A stretch of DNA of 64,000 bases from Endobugula sp965214375 (GCA_965214375.1 OZ243947.1:124001-188000), one strand, 5' to 3'; numbered from the stretch's first letter, positions 40,273 through 50,498 are shown. Program-made: numbers and translations. The notes: a model not told the origin generated them from the letters alone.

Positions 40273-43200
40273 ATGGCTATTACGGATATCTTTGTACGTC
40301 GTCCTGTATTGGCAATTGTTGTCAGTTTGCTTATTGTTATTGGTGGCTTACAGTCAATAGCTCCCATTTTCGGTGTCAATCTAAATGCTTCGGTTGCTGT
40401 ACGTCAATATCCACGTAATGATAATGCTGTTGTTAAAATTGAAACCGCTTACATTGGCGCGAGTGCTGAATTGGTGCGTGTCTTTGTGACGACGCCATTG
40501 GAGCGGGTGGGTTCCAGTGTTGAAGGCGTAGAGTATGTATCCTCAAGTAGTACCTTGGGTCTATCCACCATTAATGTTCATCTTAAGCTTAATTATGATT
40601 CGATAAAGGCCTTATCACAAATTAATACTAAGATTAATCAAGTGCGCAATGAACTGCCTGCTGAAGCAGAAGTGCCGACGATTAATGTTGAATCAGCAGA
40701 TAGTCGTATTGCTGCGGCTTATCTTAGCTTTACGTCTGATATTTTGGATAATAATCAAATTACCGATTTTCTTGTGCGTGTTGTGCAACCACTTTTGTCT
40801 GCCGTTGCGGGTGTACAACGTGCGGATGTATTAGGGGGTCGAAGTTTTGCAATGCGTATCTGGCTTAAACCTCAGCGTTTAGCCGCCCACAATATTACAC
40901 CCCTTCAGGTTAGAGAGGCGTTAGCAGCCAATAACTTTCTTTCTGCACCCGGGAGTACAAAAGGCGCTACTGTGCAAGTTAACTTGTCGGCGAATACCAA
41001 TTTGGAAACAGTTGATGAATTTAAAGAGTTGGTTATTCGTACCTTCGATAATGGTGCAATCGTTCGTTTAAAAGACATTGCTGATGTTGAGTTAGGTTCA
41101 CAGAACTATCAAGCAGATGTACGTTTCTCAGGACAGACAGCAACGTTTATGGGGATATGGCTTCTACCTAATGCCAATTCGCTTGAGGTGTTGCGCCTAG
41201 TGCGCGAGGCTATGGAAGATATGCAAAAAACGCTACCATCAGGTATGGAAGCACGTATTGCTTACGATTCTACAAAGTATATTGATGCCTCGATTAAAGA
41301 AGTATTGAGTACCTTAATTGAAACTTTACTGATTGTGATTCTGGTGATTTTTCTGTTCTTGGGGTATTTGCGGTCGGTTATCGTGCCGATTATTGCTATC
41401 CCTATTTCTTTGGTGGGTGCTGTTTTTTTAATACAGCTTATGGGGTTTAGTATCAACTTATTGACCTTTTTGGCAATTGTTTTATCAGTAGGGTTAGTAG
41501 TTGATGATGCGATTGTTATGGTTGAGAATGTTCAGCGGCATATCAGCGAAGGAAAAGACCGTATTGAGGCTGCATTACAAGGTGCGCGGGAATTAGTTGG
41601 TCCTGTTATTTCGACAACGGCGGTATTAGTTGCCGTGTATTTACCAGTGGGTTTACAAGGTGGATTGACTGGCTCTCTATTGAAAGAATTTGCTTTTACC
41701 TTGGCTGGTGCAGTAATTATTTCTAGTATCGTGGCATTGACTTTATCGCCCATGATGTCGGGTAAGGTGCTCAAAAAAGATGGGGATAAAAATGGGTTTG
41801 CCTTAAATGTACATAATATTTTTGAGGCATTTAAAAAGCGTTATCTCGGTTGGTTAGATGCTACATTGGCTGCGCGCCCACAGGCGTTATTAGTTTGGAT
41901 TGTGATGAGTCTTTTGTGTATACCCTTATTTGACCAGTCAGCGACGGAGTTGGCTCCTAAATAAGATCAGGGCTTTTTTTTTTCATTGGTCGATGACCCG
42001 GCAAATATTAACCTAGACCAATCCATTCTTTATGCGGATGCAACCGAACGTATTTTTTCCGATATAGACGAAACCGATTTTGTTTTTCAGATAATTTTCC
42101 CAGGTGCTTCCTTTGGTGGTCTGGTGTTATAGCCTTGGGATCAACGTGAACGAACGGTGTTCGAGGTATTGGCTGAAGTACAGCCTAAGGTGAATACTAT
42201 ATCGGGTATTAGGGTTATACCCATATTGCCTCCCGCACTGCCAGGGGGTGGCGATTTTCCGGTAGAGTTACTGGTTACTTCTAGGGATAATGTCGCCAAT
42301 ATACTGGATGTTGCTAAACAGCTGCGCGAGCAGGGTATGCAAGCGGGCTTGTTTGCTTTTCCACCTATTATTGATACTAAGATTGATCAACCGCAGGCGG
42401 CATTGGTGATTGACCGTAATAAAGTCGCTGATCTGGGTTTGACGTTGCAGCAGGTGGGTCGTGATGTCGGCATCTTGTTAGGTGGGGGTCATGTCAATAG
42501 ATTCAATATCAATGGCCGTAGTGATCAGGTTATTCCTCAAGTTAAACGTTCTGCACGACTTACCCCTGACCAATTAGAAAATTTGTATATTTCTGGTCCT
42601 AGTAATCAGCTCATTAAACTGAGTACGGTGGCCAGTATCCGGGAAAACGTTGTGCCGCGAAGCTTAAACCGCTTTCAACAACAAAATGCTGTAAAAATCA
42701 GTGGTGTTTCGACTAAACCACTGGGAGACGCATTGGCCTTTCTCGAGGCTGCAGCACAACAGCTCATGCCCGATGGTTATGCTCTCGACTATACTGGCGA
42801 AGCCCGTCAATTCACACGTGAAGGTAATAAATTTTTACCTGCATTTCTCATGGCTTTATTATTAATCGTTATGGTATTAGCCGCACAGTTTAATAGTTTT
42901 CGTGATCCTCTGGTGATTATCGCAGGTTCCGTGCCATTGGCCATGTTTGGTGCACTGGTGTTTGTGTTTTTGAGAATGCCAAACCCCGAAATGCCTTTTT
43001 GGACGGATAGTTGGACCACGACATTAAATATTTACTCACAAGTCGGTTTGGTGACATTGATTGGTTTGATTGCCAAAAAAGGTATTCTGATTGTTGAGTT
43101 TGCCAATAAGCAGCAAGAAAAAGGTTTGCAAAAACTAGAGGCGATTCGTGAAGCGGCATCGACACGCTTACGACCGATTTTAATGACTAGTGTTGCCACC

Positions 43201-43372
43201 GTTGCAGGACATTTACCCCTAAATACTGGTTACGGGTGCGGGTGCTGCAGCGCGTAATTCTATTGGTATTGTGCTTGTCAGTGGTATGGCAATAGGAACA
43301 CTCTTTACCCTGTTTATTATTCCTTTCATCTACATGCTACTTGCAAAGGATATTAACAAGCAAACATCGTAA
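40273..43372 (+). pseudogene. RND multidrug efflux transporter, two nonsense codons and one frameshift
   Basis: Inner-membrane proton-driven pump of the HAE1/AcrB family. The homology runs over 1033 codons from ATG 40273 to TAA 43370-43372, but is cut by TAA at 41962-41964 (in LAPK-stop-DQGFFF, where relatives have Glu), TAG at 42130-42132 (in GLVL-stop-PWDQRERT, where relatives have Lys), and one extra base near 43221 that shifts the last 50 codons (VTGAGAAARNSIGIVLVSGM). Intact pieces include TM1 and the pore domains, AIPISLVGAVFLIQLMG, and the VVDDAIVMVENV proton-relay segment. The longest frame, 563 codons, covers only the first half, so no working pump is expected. Confidence 0.9.
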
Positions 43373-43414
43373 TTTGCTATCATTATTGTTTAATATCTCT
43401 ATAAGGCGTCCCCC

Positions 43415-44626
43415 TTGTCCTTTTACAGAATAAATCAGTCTGTTCGTTACTATTTGCTAAGCTTGTTAATCCTGTCAATCGCAACAGGCATTCAAATCGT
43501 GTTGCTACCATGGCTGATTGTTGATCATTTTATGCTGGGTTCTGTGTGGGTAGGATGGTTACAAACCGCATTATTACTACCTAATTTATTATTTTTAATG
43601 ATTGGCGGGGCAGTGGCTGATTACCTGCGTAATATGAATTATTTGCCTCGTATTATTGCGATTAATGGCATCTTACATGTGTCGATGGTTGTTTTTATAC
43701 GACAGGATATATTGAGTATTTCGTTGTTATTGGTCTATGCCTCCTTTCTGGGTTTAAGTAATGCGTTTATTCAGCCGGGTCGTGAATATTTATTAAAACA
43801 ATTTTGCCGACAAAAGCTACAAAAGCTGATAGCCAAGAGTAGCTTGTGTGTTTATGGCGGCCAAGTCATAGGGGCTTTAATGGCATCAATGATGGGGGTT
43901 GTGCCGATCCATTCCTTGTTTCTATTACAGGCACTTTTGGTTGTGGTGGCTGTGATTTTGTTAAGACAGATGACCAAAAATCAACATCTTACACCGAACC
44001 GTGAAGGAGATTCTCCCGTCAGGCTGTCTTTAGTGAAAGGATTCAAGGATATTCGTTCATCTCCTGCCTTGCTCAGTTTAGTGACTATTGTTGGGTTTAG
44101 TGGGTTTTTCCATATGGGCATTTTTATCGTCTCCATACCAGTATTGGTACAAGATGTTTATCTGAAGGATGCTGATTTTTATGGTGCCTTACAAGCAGTA
44201 TTTTTAGCGGGAACACTCATTGCCAGCGTGGTTGTGGTTTATCGTAATGGGTTGAACGCCCCCGGTAAGCGTATTGCATTCAATTTGTTATATGGCGGTG
44301 TGATTTTGTTGGCCTTGGGGGCAGGCCCCACCATAACAGGCTTGTTTATATTGATCTTTGTATGGGGCTTCATTGTCGGTATTTCGGCTAATATGGGCAG
44401 GACGATACTCCAGCTATTGGCGCCGCCAGACTCACGAGGCCAAGTGATTGCTATTTACCAGTTGTCATTATTTGGTTGTGCACCGTTAGGGGCCGCATTA
44501 GGCGGTTATATCATCTCATGGTGGGGGGTTTTACCAGTATTAGTGGGCAGTGGTTTATGTAGTTTTTTAATGTTTATGCTGATTTTACCTGCCAACTCAT
44601 TATGGAATATTGAGCCCAAGGAATAA
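43415..44626 (+). CDS. Major facilitator superfamily transporter
   Basis: A 403-residue protein with about twelve hydrophobic segments. The first is YYLLSLLILSIATGIQIVLLPWLIV, and GGAVADYLRN after TM2 fits the MFS loop. The second half has EGDSPVRLSLVKGFKDIR in the long central loop. The start used is TTG 43415 with only a weak ribosome site; no ATG is available at the right place, so an ATG-to-TTG change is possible. Substrate unknown. It follows the eroded efflux genes by 42 bases. Confidence 0.8.
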   Translation: MSFYRINQSVRYYLLSLLILSIATGIQIVLLPWLIVDHFMLGSVWVGWLQTALLLPNLLFLMIGGAVADYLRNMNYLPRIIAINGILHVSMVVFIRQDILSISLLLVYASFLGLSNAFIQPGREYLLKQFCRQKLQKLIAKSSLCVYGGQVIGALMASMMGVVPIHSLFLLQALLVVVAVILLRQMTKNQHLTPNREGDSPVRLSLVKGFKDIRSSPALLSLVTIVGFSGFFHMGIFIVSIPVLVQDVYLKDADFYGALQAVFLAGTLIASVVVVYRNGLNAPGKRIAFNLLYGGVILLALGAGPTITGLFILIFVWGFIVGISANMGRTILQLLAPPDSRGQVIAIYQLSLFGCAPLGAALGGYIISWWGVLPVLVGSGLCSFLMFMLILPANSLWNIEPKE

Positions 44627-44802
44627 CAATAACAAAAAGGTTGTTTTTTTGATCTTGTTGTTTGAATTTTGTTCTAAATAAAGTATCATTGCCCCCAGAC
44701 AGTATTTTGACTGACCACTGATTAGGGCAAGGCCAAGTGTTATCTCAAGTCAAACTTCCGTCCAATAACTAAAAATAACCAATTAGGGGTCTAGGTAACA
44801 TC

Positions 44803-44985
44803 GTGTTTAATATTATTGCGTCTATGGTGGTGATGGGGGTTTTAACGGCGTCTGGAGCACAATACTTGGAATCATTGGAAGATAGCTCAGGTAAAACCAG
44901 CTAGCAGTATGCTCAAGCAGCATATAAACGCTTTCAGTCTTACGATGAACTTATACCAGGCATTGTAAAGTGGGGCGAGCGTTAA
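44803..44985 (+). pseudogene. Possible small protein gene (60 codons) interrupted by TAG
   Basis: From GTG 44803 the frame encodes a short hydrophobic N-terminus (FNIIASMVVMGVLTASGA), then QYLESLEDSSGKTS and a TAG at 44902-44904. It continues as QYAQAAYKRFQSYDELIPG to TAA 44983-44985, which overlaps the stop of the convergent methyltransferase gene. The continuity across the stop suggests one broken gene with an export or membrane signal. I do not recognise a family. Codon-level evidence is weak because the frame is short. Confidence 0.4.
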
Positions 44986-45764
44986 AGCTTGTCTCTAAAG
45001 GCAAGTAAGCTGGCGGTAACCGCAACATTAAGTGATTCCACCTCATTTGCCATCGGTATACGGATCAACTCATCACATTGCTGGAAAACCTTTTCACTGA
45101 CTCCATCGGTTTCATTGCCCAGAATGTAAATAATAAATTGGCTGTCAATGTGATCAGATAGTAATGTTTCTGCATGAGAAGAGAGGCCTAAAATTTTTGC
45201 ACCGCAGCGTTTGCTGGCATGTAAAGCGTCATCAAGTTGATCGCAATGCAATAATGGTGTTTTAAACAAGGTACCAGTACTGGCTTTTATCACAAGAGAG
45301 TCCAGACGAGCACAGCCTTTCCGGGGAACAATCAGTCCATCAATACCACTGGCACACACCGAACGAATAATCATACCTAGATTTTGTGGGTTGGTAATTC
45401 CGTCAAGGGCAATCAACCGAAGGGTTCTTGTGGCATCAACAGACCCTAAGAAATCCTGATAATCTTGATGGTCAGTACAGAGTACATCAATACATACCCC
45501 TTGGTCCTGTTTGGCATTTTTTGAAATTCGTGAAAGCGCTGGCTGGTCATGGTAAACAATATCTATATTACGTTTATTGGCCAGTTCACAGATATCTTCA
45601 ATAATTCCCTGATGTTTATTGGATGTTGATAAGTGTAGGCGATATAACGTTAAACGTGCGTCTTTAAGTACTTCTAGCACTGGCTTACGTCCATAAACGG
45701 TAATAATTTTTTTTAAGAATTGCTTCTTTTCATTGTATTCTTCGCTATTGTTTTTATGTGGCAT
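44982..45764 (-). CDS. SpoU/TrmH-family RNA 2'-O-methyltransferase
   Basis: A 260-residue SPOUT methyltransferase. It has an N-terminal L30-like substrate-binding domain (YGRKPVLEVLKDAR) and the knotted catalytic domain with the three SpoU motifs: ALDGITNPQNLGMIIRS, YILGNETDGVS and IPMANEVESLNVAVTASLLAF. The target, a rRNA or tRNA 2'-hydroxyl, cannot be read from the sequence; RlmB is the closest familiar relative but this copy has diverged. Stands alone, converging with the small broken gene on the plus strand. Confidence 0.88.
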   Translation of the reverse strand: MPHKNNSEEYNEKKQFLKKIITVYGRKPVLEVLKDARLTLYRLHLSTSNKHQGIIEDICELANKRNIDIVYHDQPALSRISKNAKQDQGVCIDVLCTDHQDYQDFLGSVDATRTLRLIALDGITNPQNLGMIIRSVCASGIDGLIVPRKGCARLDSLVIKASTGTLFKTPLLHCDQLDDALHASKRCGAKILGLSSHAETLLSDHIDSQFIIYILGNETDGVSEKVFQQCDELIRIPMANEVESLNVAVTASLLAFRDKL

Positions 45765-45954
45765 ATAATAGTTTTTAATGATTGCTGATGGATAAATATG
45801 AATAAGGAATAATATATCATTGAATGGTTTTGGTATGAATTTTTTAAAAAAACCATCTTATTATCTCAATCGCTATGTGACTTTATTAGGTAAAATTATG
45901 TCGTATGAATAGGCGTTGTTTTTCACTCAGCCCTTCAATACCGAAATATGACCG

Positions 45955-46377
45955 TTATGCGTCTGGTTTTTGAAAATAGCCGTCTTCTTCGTGTTCTAAT
46001 AATGCTCGCAGTACGTCACTACGACTAATCAGGCCGACCAGTTTGCCTGTCTGAACTACAGGGTAGTTTTTAGGGCGGTTGGTCATGATGGTTTGCGCCA
46101 GTTCTACGATACTGGTATCTGGTGCAACGCTGATAACCTCAGTCTTCATAACGGTAGCGACAGCGCCGGGTTCTTCTGAATAGAAGGCATCATTGAGCAT
46201 ATCTTTGACACAATCTTGCTCTGAAACATAGCCAACTAGTTTGTTATTGTCATCTACAACAGGAAGCCCGATAATTTTTTCTTTTAACATCAGACTGACT
46301 GCATCTTTGATTGAGGTTGATGCTTTAATAGCATGAGGGTCGTGATCCATAAAGTCGCTAACAAGGATTGAGTGCAT
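45955..46377 (-). CDS. Tandem CBS-domain protein
   Basis: A 140-residue protein made of two CBS domains (about residues 5-60 and 75-130), with DHDPHAIKASTSIKDAVSLMLKE and GLPVVDDNNKLVGYVSE in the first and TSIVELAQTIMTNRPKNYPVV and GLISRSDVLRAL in the second. Such stand-alone pairs bind adenine nucleotides and act as energy sensors or regulatory subunits. A strong GGGGGAG ribosome site precedes the start. No partner gene is nearby that would reveal its client. Confidence 0.9.
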   Translation of the reverse strand: MHSILVSDFMDHDPHAIKASTSIKDAVSLMLKEKIIGLPVVDDNNKLVGYVSEQDCVKDMLNDAFYSEEPGAVATVMKTEVISVAPDTSIVELAQTIMTNRPKNYPVVQTGKLVGLISRSDVLRALLEHEEDGYFQKPDA

Positions 46378-46417
46378 GGTGGTGTCTCCCCCTTTACTGG
46401 TTATTTTTTCCAGTAGT

Positions 46418-47173
46418 TTAGCTCATATTACAGATTTTGCTATAGGCACTTATGGTTTGTGTATAACCCATTAACAGGGCATCAATGGTTAATGCATGAC
46501 CAATAGACACTTCAGCAATACCAGCAATACTAAGAAAATCGGGTAGATTTTTCAGATTGAGATCATGGCCGGCATTCACCTTTAGACCCAATTCATGTGC
46601 GGTAATGGCTGCTGTACGGTAACTTGTGAGACTGATGTGGTAATCGTCATTGGCATGGGCCTCAGCGTACGGGCCTGTATAGAGCTCGATCCGATCCGCT
46701 CCCAGATGCTTTGCATGGTGTATTTGTTCTGGGTCAGGATCCATAAACAGGCTGATACGGACACCCTGTGATTGTAGCTGCTCAATAACAGGAGTTAACT
46801 GCTCGCCATCATTGGAAAGGTTAAACCCATGATCTGAGGTTAACTGCTCAGAAGCATCCGGCACTAGAGTTGCCTGATCCGGTTTCACTGCATCAACAAG
46901 CGCCATAAATCCAGGATAATCATTACTAGCGGGTTCAAAAGGGTTGCCTTCGATGTTGAATTCGATATTTTTATAGTGCGTAACTAATTCAGCTAATTGG
47001 TAAACATCATTGGGGCGAATATGTCGTTGATCTGGACGAGGGTGTACGGTAAGGCCCTGTGCGCCAGCATCGATAGCCATACGCGCAAATTCACAAACAT
47101 CGGGTGAGTTGCCTTCGCGTGAGTTGCGTAGCAGCGCAATTTTGTTGAGATTAACACTTAAGGCAGTAGGCAT
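46418..47173 (-). CDS. pdxJ: Pyridoxine 5'-phosphate synthase
   Basis: Condenses deoxyxylulose 5-phosphate with 3-amino-2-oxopropyl phosphate in vitamin B6 synthesis. The 251-residue TIM barrel has the N-terminal SVNLNKIALLRNSRE, the catalytic Glu region GLTVHPRPDQRHI, IEFNIEGNP, VSLFMDPD-like ISLFMDPDPEQ, RIELYTGPYA and LKVNAGHDLN. The start overlaps the stop of the YciI-like gene by one base, so these two are co-translated. Intact. Confidence 0.95.
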   Translation of the reverse strand: MPTALSVNLNKIALLRNSREGNSPDVCEFARMAIDAGAQGLTVHPRPDQRHIRPNDVYQLAELVTHYKNIEFNIEGNPFEPASNDYPGFMALVDAVKPDQATLVPDASEQLTSDHGFNLSNDGEQLTPVIEQLQSQGVRISLFMDPDPEQIHHAKHLGADRIELYTGPYAEAHANDDYHISLTSYRTAAITAHELGLKVNAGHDLNLKNLPDFLSIAGIAEVSIGHALTIDALLMGYTQTISAYSKICNMS

Positions 47174-47472
47174 CAGGGCAGTGCCTTTTTAAAGGGCTTT
47201 ACAATGACTTGGCTATAGACGCCGGCTGCCAGATACGGTTCATCATCTGCCCATTGTTGTGCTTCGCTTAGAGAGTGAAATTCAGCAATAATCAAGCTGC
47301 CAGTAAAACCTGCCTCGCCGGGTTCTTCCGCGTCAATAGCCGGGAAGGGGCCAGCAACCAATAACCGCCCCTCCTGTTTTAACTGTTGCAAGCGTTCAAT
47401 ATTCTTTGGACGTGTTTGTTGACGTTGTTTTAGGTTATCAGGGTTGTCTTCACAAATAAAGGTGTACCACAT
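47173..47472 (-). CDS. YciI-like protein
   Basis: A 99-residue ferredoxin-like-fold protein of the YciI/YCII family, with a muconolactone-isomerase-like shape and unknown reaction. It shows WYTFICEDNPDN, LLVAGPFPA, and the central acidic AEEPG segment, then GSLIIAEFHSLSEAQQWADDEPYLAAGVY, which holds the conserved DPY-like and acidic pair. It overlaps pdxJ by one base. Family members are often next to membrane proteins of septation or cell-envelope type, as here. Confidence 0.88.
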   Translation of the reverse strand: MWYTFICEDNPDNLKQRQQTRPKNIERLQQLKQEGRLLVAGPFPAIDAEEPGEAGFTGSLIIAEFHSLSEAQQWADDEPYLAAGVYSQVIVKPFKKALP

Positions 47473-47499
47473 GGGATAATCTCACATTTAATATTATTA

Positions 47500-48216
47500 C
47501 TAGGGTTGGTTAAGAATATCTTCTAGCTCTAGTTGCGTCAGTTTTTTAATTTGTTTAAACAAATAAAATAGAGCAAACATCATCACGATCGTTGCCGGAA
47601 CAGCAATGACGGGGAAACTTAATGCCTGCATCTTGGCGAGTTCTGCGTTAAATGCGGCAGTCCCTGGTTTGCTGACTAAGAGTACAACCGCCAGTATATA
47701 GTTTAGGGCGGACGACACAATAAACGACAACGCTAGCAGATAAGAGGCATTTGTCAGTGCTTTTTCAAAATCTTCCTCAGTACCGTATCGGACGAGTGCG
47801 GCATTGACCTTTTCAACCTGCATGATTTTGTCATTGTATAAAAACGTTTTTACCAGTGGGTAACGTGTTTTTAACGAGACTAAGGTGACCAACGCAAATA
47901 ACCCCGGGATGCCAGCCTCTTTAATGGCAATATATTCAGGAGGTAGTTTTAATAAAGCCATACCACCTGTCAGCATAATGCTAACAATGCCAATGGCAGA
48001 AAAAAGATTAAACTTGCCGCTGGTAAAAAAGTCTTTTAGGCCATAGGCAATGGGAAACGATAGTGCAACGATAATTGCCAACTCGACGCCTAGGCTATCG
48101 TCATCACTGAACTTTGAAAGAATAACCGTGGGAATAATAATATTGACGAGTATATTAACCAGCATATTTTCCTGTTTTGCCGGTTTGTCGATATTGGGTG
48201 TTTTTGCTTCAGACAT
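47500..48216 (-). CDS. VC0807-like inner-membrane protein
   Basis: A 238-residue integral membrane protein with about six hydrophobic segments (for example VNILVNIIIPTVILSKF, LAIIVALSFPIAYGLKDF, ALSFIVSSALNYILAVVLLV and IVMMFALFYLF) and a conserved cytosolic stretch TRYPLVKTFLYNDKIM. It matches what I recall as the VC0807 family of gammaproteobacteria, function unknown. It lies 27 bases upstream of the YciI-like gene on the same strand and diverges from rnm, so it heads a likely pdxJ operon. Confidence 0.75.
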   Translation of the reverse strand: MSEAKTPNIDKPAKQENMLVNILVNIIIPTVILSKFSDDDSLGVELAIIVALSFPIAYGLKDFFTSGKFNLFSAIGIVSIMLTGGMALLKLPPEYIAIKEAGIPGLFALVTLVSLKTRYPLVKTFLYNDKIMQVEKVNAALVRYGTEEDFEKALTNASYLLALSFIVSSALNYILAVVLLVSKPGTAAFNAELAKMQALSFPVIAVPATIVMMFALFYLFKQIKKLTQLELEDILNQP

Positions 48217-48289
48217 AGATTTAATTGTTTAATTCATGGGTTAACTTGGCGATAATAGTTTATCGCACTGGCGCCTATAAGAGAATCCT

Positions 48290-49129
48290 ATGTACGACCT
48301 GCATTCACACAGTTATTACTCTGATGGGCAGTTATCACCAGAGGCGCTTGTCATGTCAGCAAAGGAAAGAGGGGTAAAAACTCTGGCATTGACAGACCAT
48401 GACAATATCGACGGTATTGAAGAAGCTCGTTTGGCAGCTGGAGATGAGGTGCAAATTGTTCCTGGCATCGAGTTCTCATCAGTGTGTGAATATGGCAACT
48501 TTGGGCAGACCAAAGGTATTCACATTGTCGGCTTAAATGTCGATCTAGCGTCATCTATATTGCAGGACGCGGTTAAGCATCAAGTAAGTGTAAGACAAAT
48601 CCGGGCACAAGCCATTGCCGGGCGTCTGGAAAAAAAGCTGGGCATTAATCATGTGTTTGACGGGGCTTCTCGTTATGCCCGGGGGGCTATTATTGGGCGA
48701 CCTCACTTTGCCCAATATTTGGTGGACAATGGCCATGTTAATACTATCGCTGAAGCGTTTAAAAAATACCTAGGGGCAGGTAAAGTGGGTGATGTTAAGC
48801 AGTGTTGGCCCAACGTTGAGACCGTGGTCCAGTGGATTGTACAATCAGATGGTATTGCTGTTTTGGCACATCCAGCAAAATATGAGCTGACCCGTAGAAA
48901 GCTTTATCATTTGCTTGAATGTTTTACAACCGCAGGGGGGCAAGCAATGGAAGTGGTCAGCGGAAAACAGAATAAAACGGTCACAGATACATTACAGCGT
49001 GCAGCACAGGATTTTTCGTTATATGCATCGTTTGGTAGTGATTTTCATGCTCCCGATAAACCTTGGCAATCTCTGGGTGAATATAGCCCTGTGCCTGAGA
49101 ACTGCCAGCCCGTATGGCAGTTGTTTTAA
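48290..49129 (+). CDS. rnm: PHP-domain 5'-3' exoribonuclease Rnm (RNase AM, YciV)
   Basis: Rnm trims the 5' ends of 5S, 16S and 23S rRNA precursors and degrades short RNAs. The 279-residue product has the metal-binding PHP signature: YDLHSHSYYSDG at the N-terminus, LALTDHDNIDGI, VPGIEFSS, and the C-terminal GSDFHAP. The central insertion with GRPHFAQYLV is the usual YciV-type feature. It is followed 18 bases later by yciO, a conserved pair, and diverges from the VC0807-like gene. Intact. Confidence 0.93.
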   Translation: MYDLHSHSYYSDGQLSPEALVMSAKERGVKTLALTDHDNIDGIEEARLAAGDEVQIVPGIEFSSVCEYGNFGQTKGIHIVGLNVDLASSILQDAVKHQVSVRQIRAQAIAGRLEKKLGINHVFDGASRYARGAIIGRPHFAQYLVDNGHVNTIAEAFKKYLGAGKVGDVKQCWPNVETVVQWIVQSDGIAVLAHPAKYELTRRKLYHLLECFTTAGGQAMEVVSGKQNKTVTDTLQRAAQDFSLYASFGSDFHAPDKPWQSLGEYSPVPENCQPVWQLF

Positions 49130-49147
49130 ATTTTTACAGAGAGTGTT

Positions 49148-49756
49148 ATGGCAAAACTATTAACTATCCATCCTGAAAACCCTCAAGCTCGTTATATCAG
49201 TCAAGCTGTCGATATTATCCGCCGTGGTGGTTTAGTGGCTTACCCGACAGATTCGGCGTATGCATTGGGTTGCCATATTGGAGACAAAATGGCCCTAGAT
49301 CGTATTCGGGGTATACGCCAATTGGATAAAAACCATAACTTTACGCTGGTTTGTCGTGATTTGTCTGAAATAGCGACCTATGCCAAGGTGAACAATCAGG
49401 TCTTCCGTATGATTAAAGCCTATACGCCGGGCCCATTCACGTTTATTCTGGAATCAACCTCAGAGACTCCACGCCGTTTAAAACACCCCAAACGCAAGAC
49501 AATTGGTTTGCGTATTCCGGACAACGCTATTGCTCTGGCATTGTTGGAAGCGTTGGATGAACCGATGATGAGCAGTACCTTGATTATGCCCAGTGACTCT
49601 CAGCCATTAACTGACCCTTATGATATCCGTGAAACATTGCATCATCAGTTGGAACTGGTCATTGATGGCGGTTTTTGCGGCATGGAGGCAACGACGGTAG
49701 TGGATATGACGGGGGAGGAGCCTGTTATTGCTCGTCAGGGCTGTGGAATTTTTTAA
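49148..49756 (+). CDS. yciO: YciO, Sua5/YrdC-family protein
   Basis: YciO shares the fold of TsaC, which makes threonylcarbamoyl-AMP for t6A tRNA modification, but its own role is less clear. The 202-residue product has the KxR-type active-site surface: GGLVAYPTDSAYALGCHIGD at the nucleotide site, RIRGIRQLDKNHNFTLVC and YTPGPFTFIL, then KRKTIGLRIPDN. It is intact and follows rnm closely. The true tsaC probably lies elsewhere. A hairpin element of the A/B/C family follows after the stop. Confidence 0.93.
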   Translation: MAKLLTIHPENPQARYISQAVDIIRRGGLVAYPTDSAYALGCHIGDKMALDRIRGIRQLDKNHNFTLVCRDLSEIATYAKVNNQVFRMIKAYTPGPFTFILESTSETPRRLKHPKRKTIGLRIPDNAIALALLEALDEPMMSSTLIMPSDSQPLTDPYDIRETLHHQLELVIDGGFCGMEATTVVDMTGEEPVIARQGCGIF

Positions 49757-49798
49757 TAAAATAACAAGTACCCAAGATCAAAATGTGTAACACACCGC

Positions 49799-49890
49799 TT
49801 GAAAATAGCCATTCAAGACCATTGGAGGCAGGGATGCCGGAAATGAGCTACATGGATGTATTTATGCGTGTCTTGAATGGCTCTTTTCAA
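49799..49890 (+). repeat. Variable-arm hairpin element, copy C
   Basis: Arms at 49799-49819 and 49870-49890 are inverted repeats matching at 20 of 21 positions. The core has two perfect tetraloop hairpins: GGCA-GGGA-TGCC at 49827-49838 and TACA-TGGA-TGTA at 49849-49860. It shares nearly the whole core with copy A (minus the insertion) and the flanks GACCATTGGAGGC and GCGTGTC with copies A and B, while the outer arms are unique. It sits between yciO and dps. Confidence 0.85.
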
Positions 49891-50015
49891 CCAGCGCAAC
49901 ACGTTTAGATCTGTCTATTAAATTCATTGTTTTTTTAAATTATAATTATTTTTTTTTAATAGTTTTAGTATATGATTTGATTTAATCAATGCTTGATGAT
50001 GGAGGGGAGGTGAAT

Positions 50016-50498
50016 ATGCAACAGACACATATTATTAATATTGGTATTGTTGAAGAAGATCGTCGTGATATTGCGCAGGGTGTCAGTGAGTTATTGGCAG
50101 ATACTTACACCTTATATTTAAAGACCCATAACTTTCATTGGAATGTTGTGGGCCCTAAGTTTCATGATTTGCACTTATTATTCGAGGAGCAGTATACAGA
50201 ACTAGCAACTGCAGTAGATGATATTGCTGAGCGTATTCGTACACTAGGGTTTCCTGCTCCGGGTACTTATAGTGAGTTTGCCGAGTTAAGTGCTATTGAG
50301 GAAACAGCGGGGGTGCCTGTTGCGGATGAGATGGTGCGAATGCTTACCGAAGACAATGAGACGGTAGTGCGTACCGCACGTCGGGTCTTAGGAGTGGCTC
50401 AAGAAGCCAATGATGAGTCAACAGCCAGCTTGATTTCAGACCGTATGGTGAGTCACGAAAAAACGGCTTGGATGTTAAGAAGTTTGTTGGAGGTTTAG
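50016..50498 (+). CDS. Dps-like ferritin, DNA protection during starvation
   Basis: Dps proteins form 12-mers that oxidise Fe(II) with hydrogen peroxide and store iron. With ATG 50016, preceded by the very strong ribosome site GGAGGGGAGG, the product has 160 residues. Ferroxidase residues at the inter-subunit site are present: LKTHNFHWNVVGPKFHDLHLLFEEQY, then AVDDIAERIRTLG. No Lys-rich N-terminal tail is seen, so DNA binding may be weak. The 100 bases upstream are extremely A+T-rich, as is common for stress promoters. Intact. Confidence 0.92.
   Translation: MQQTHIINIGIVEEDRRDIAQGVSELLADTYTLYLKTHNFHWNVVGPKFHDLHLLFEEQYTELATAVDDIAERIRTLGFPAPGTYSEFAELSAIEETAGVPVADEMVRMLTEDNETVVRTARRVLGVAQEANDESTASLISDRMVSHEKTAWMLRSLLEV

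Noticed and set aside
45835..45912. 25-codon ORF between the methyltransferase and CBS genes
   Set aside because: Low-complexity A+T-rich sequence, no ribosome site, no recognisable motif.
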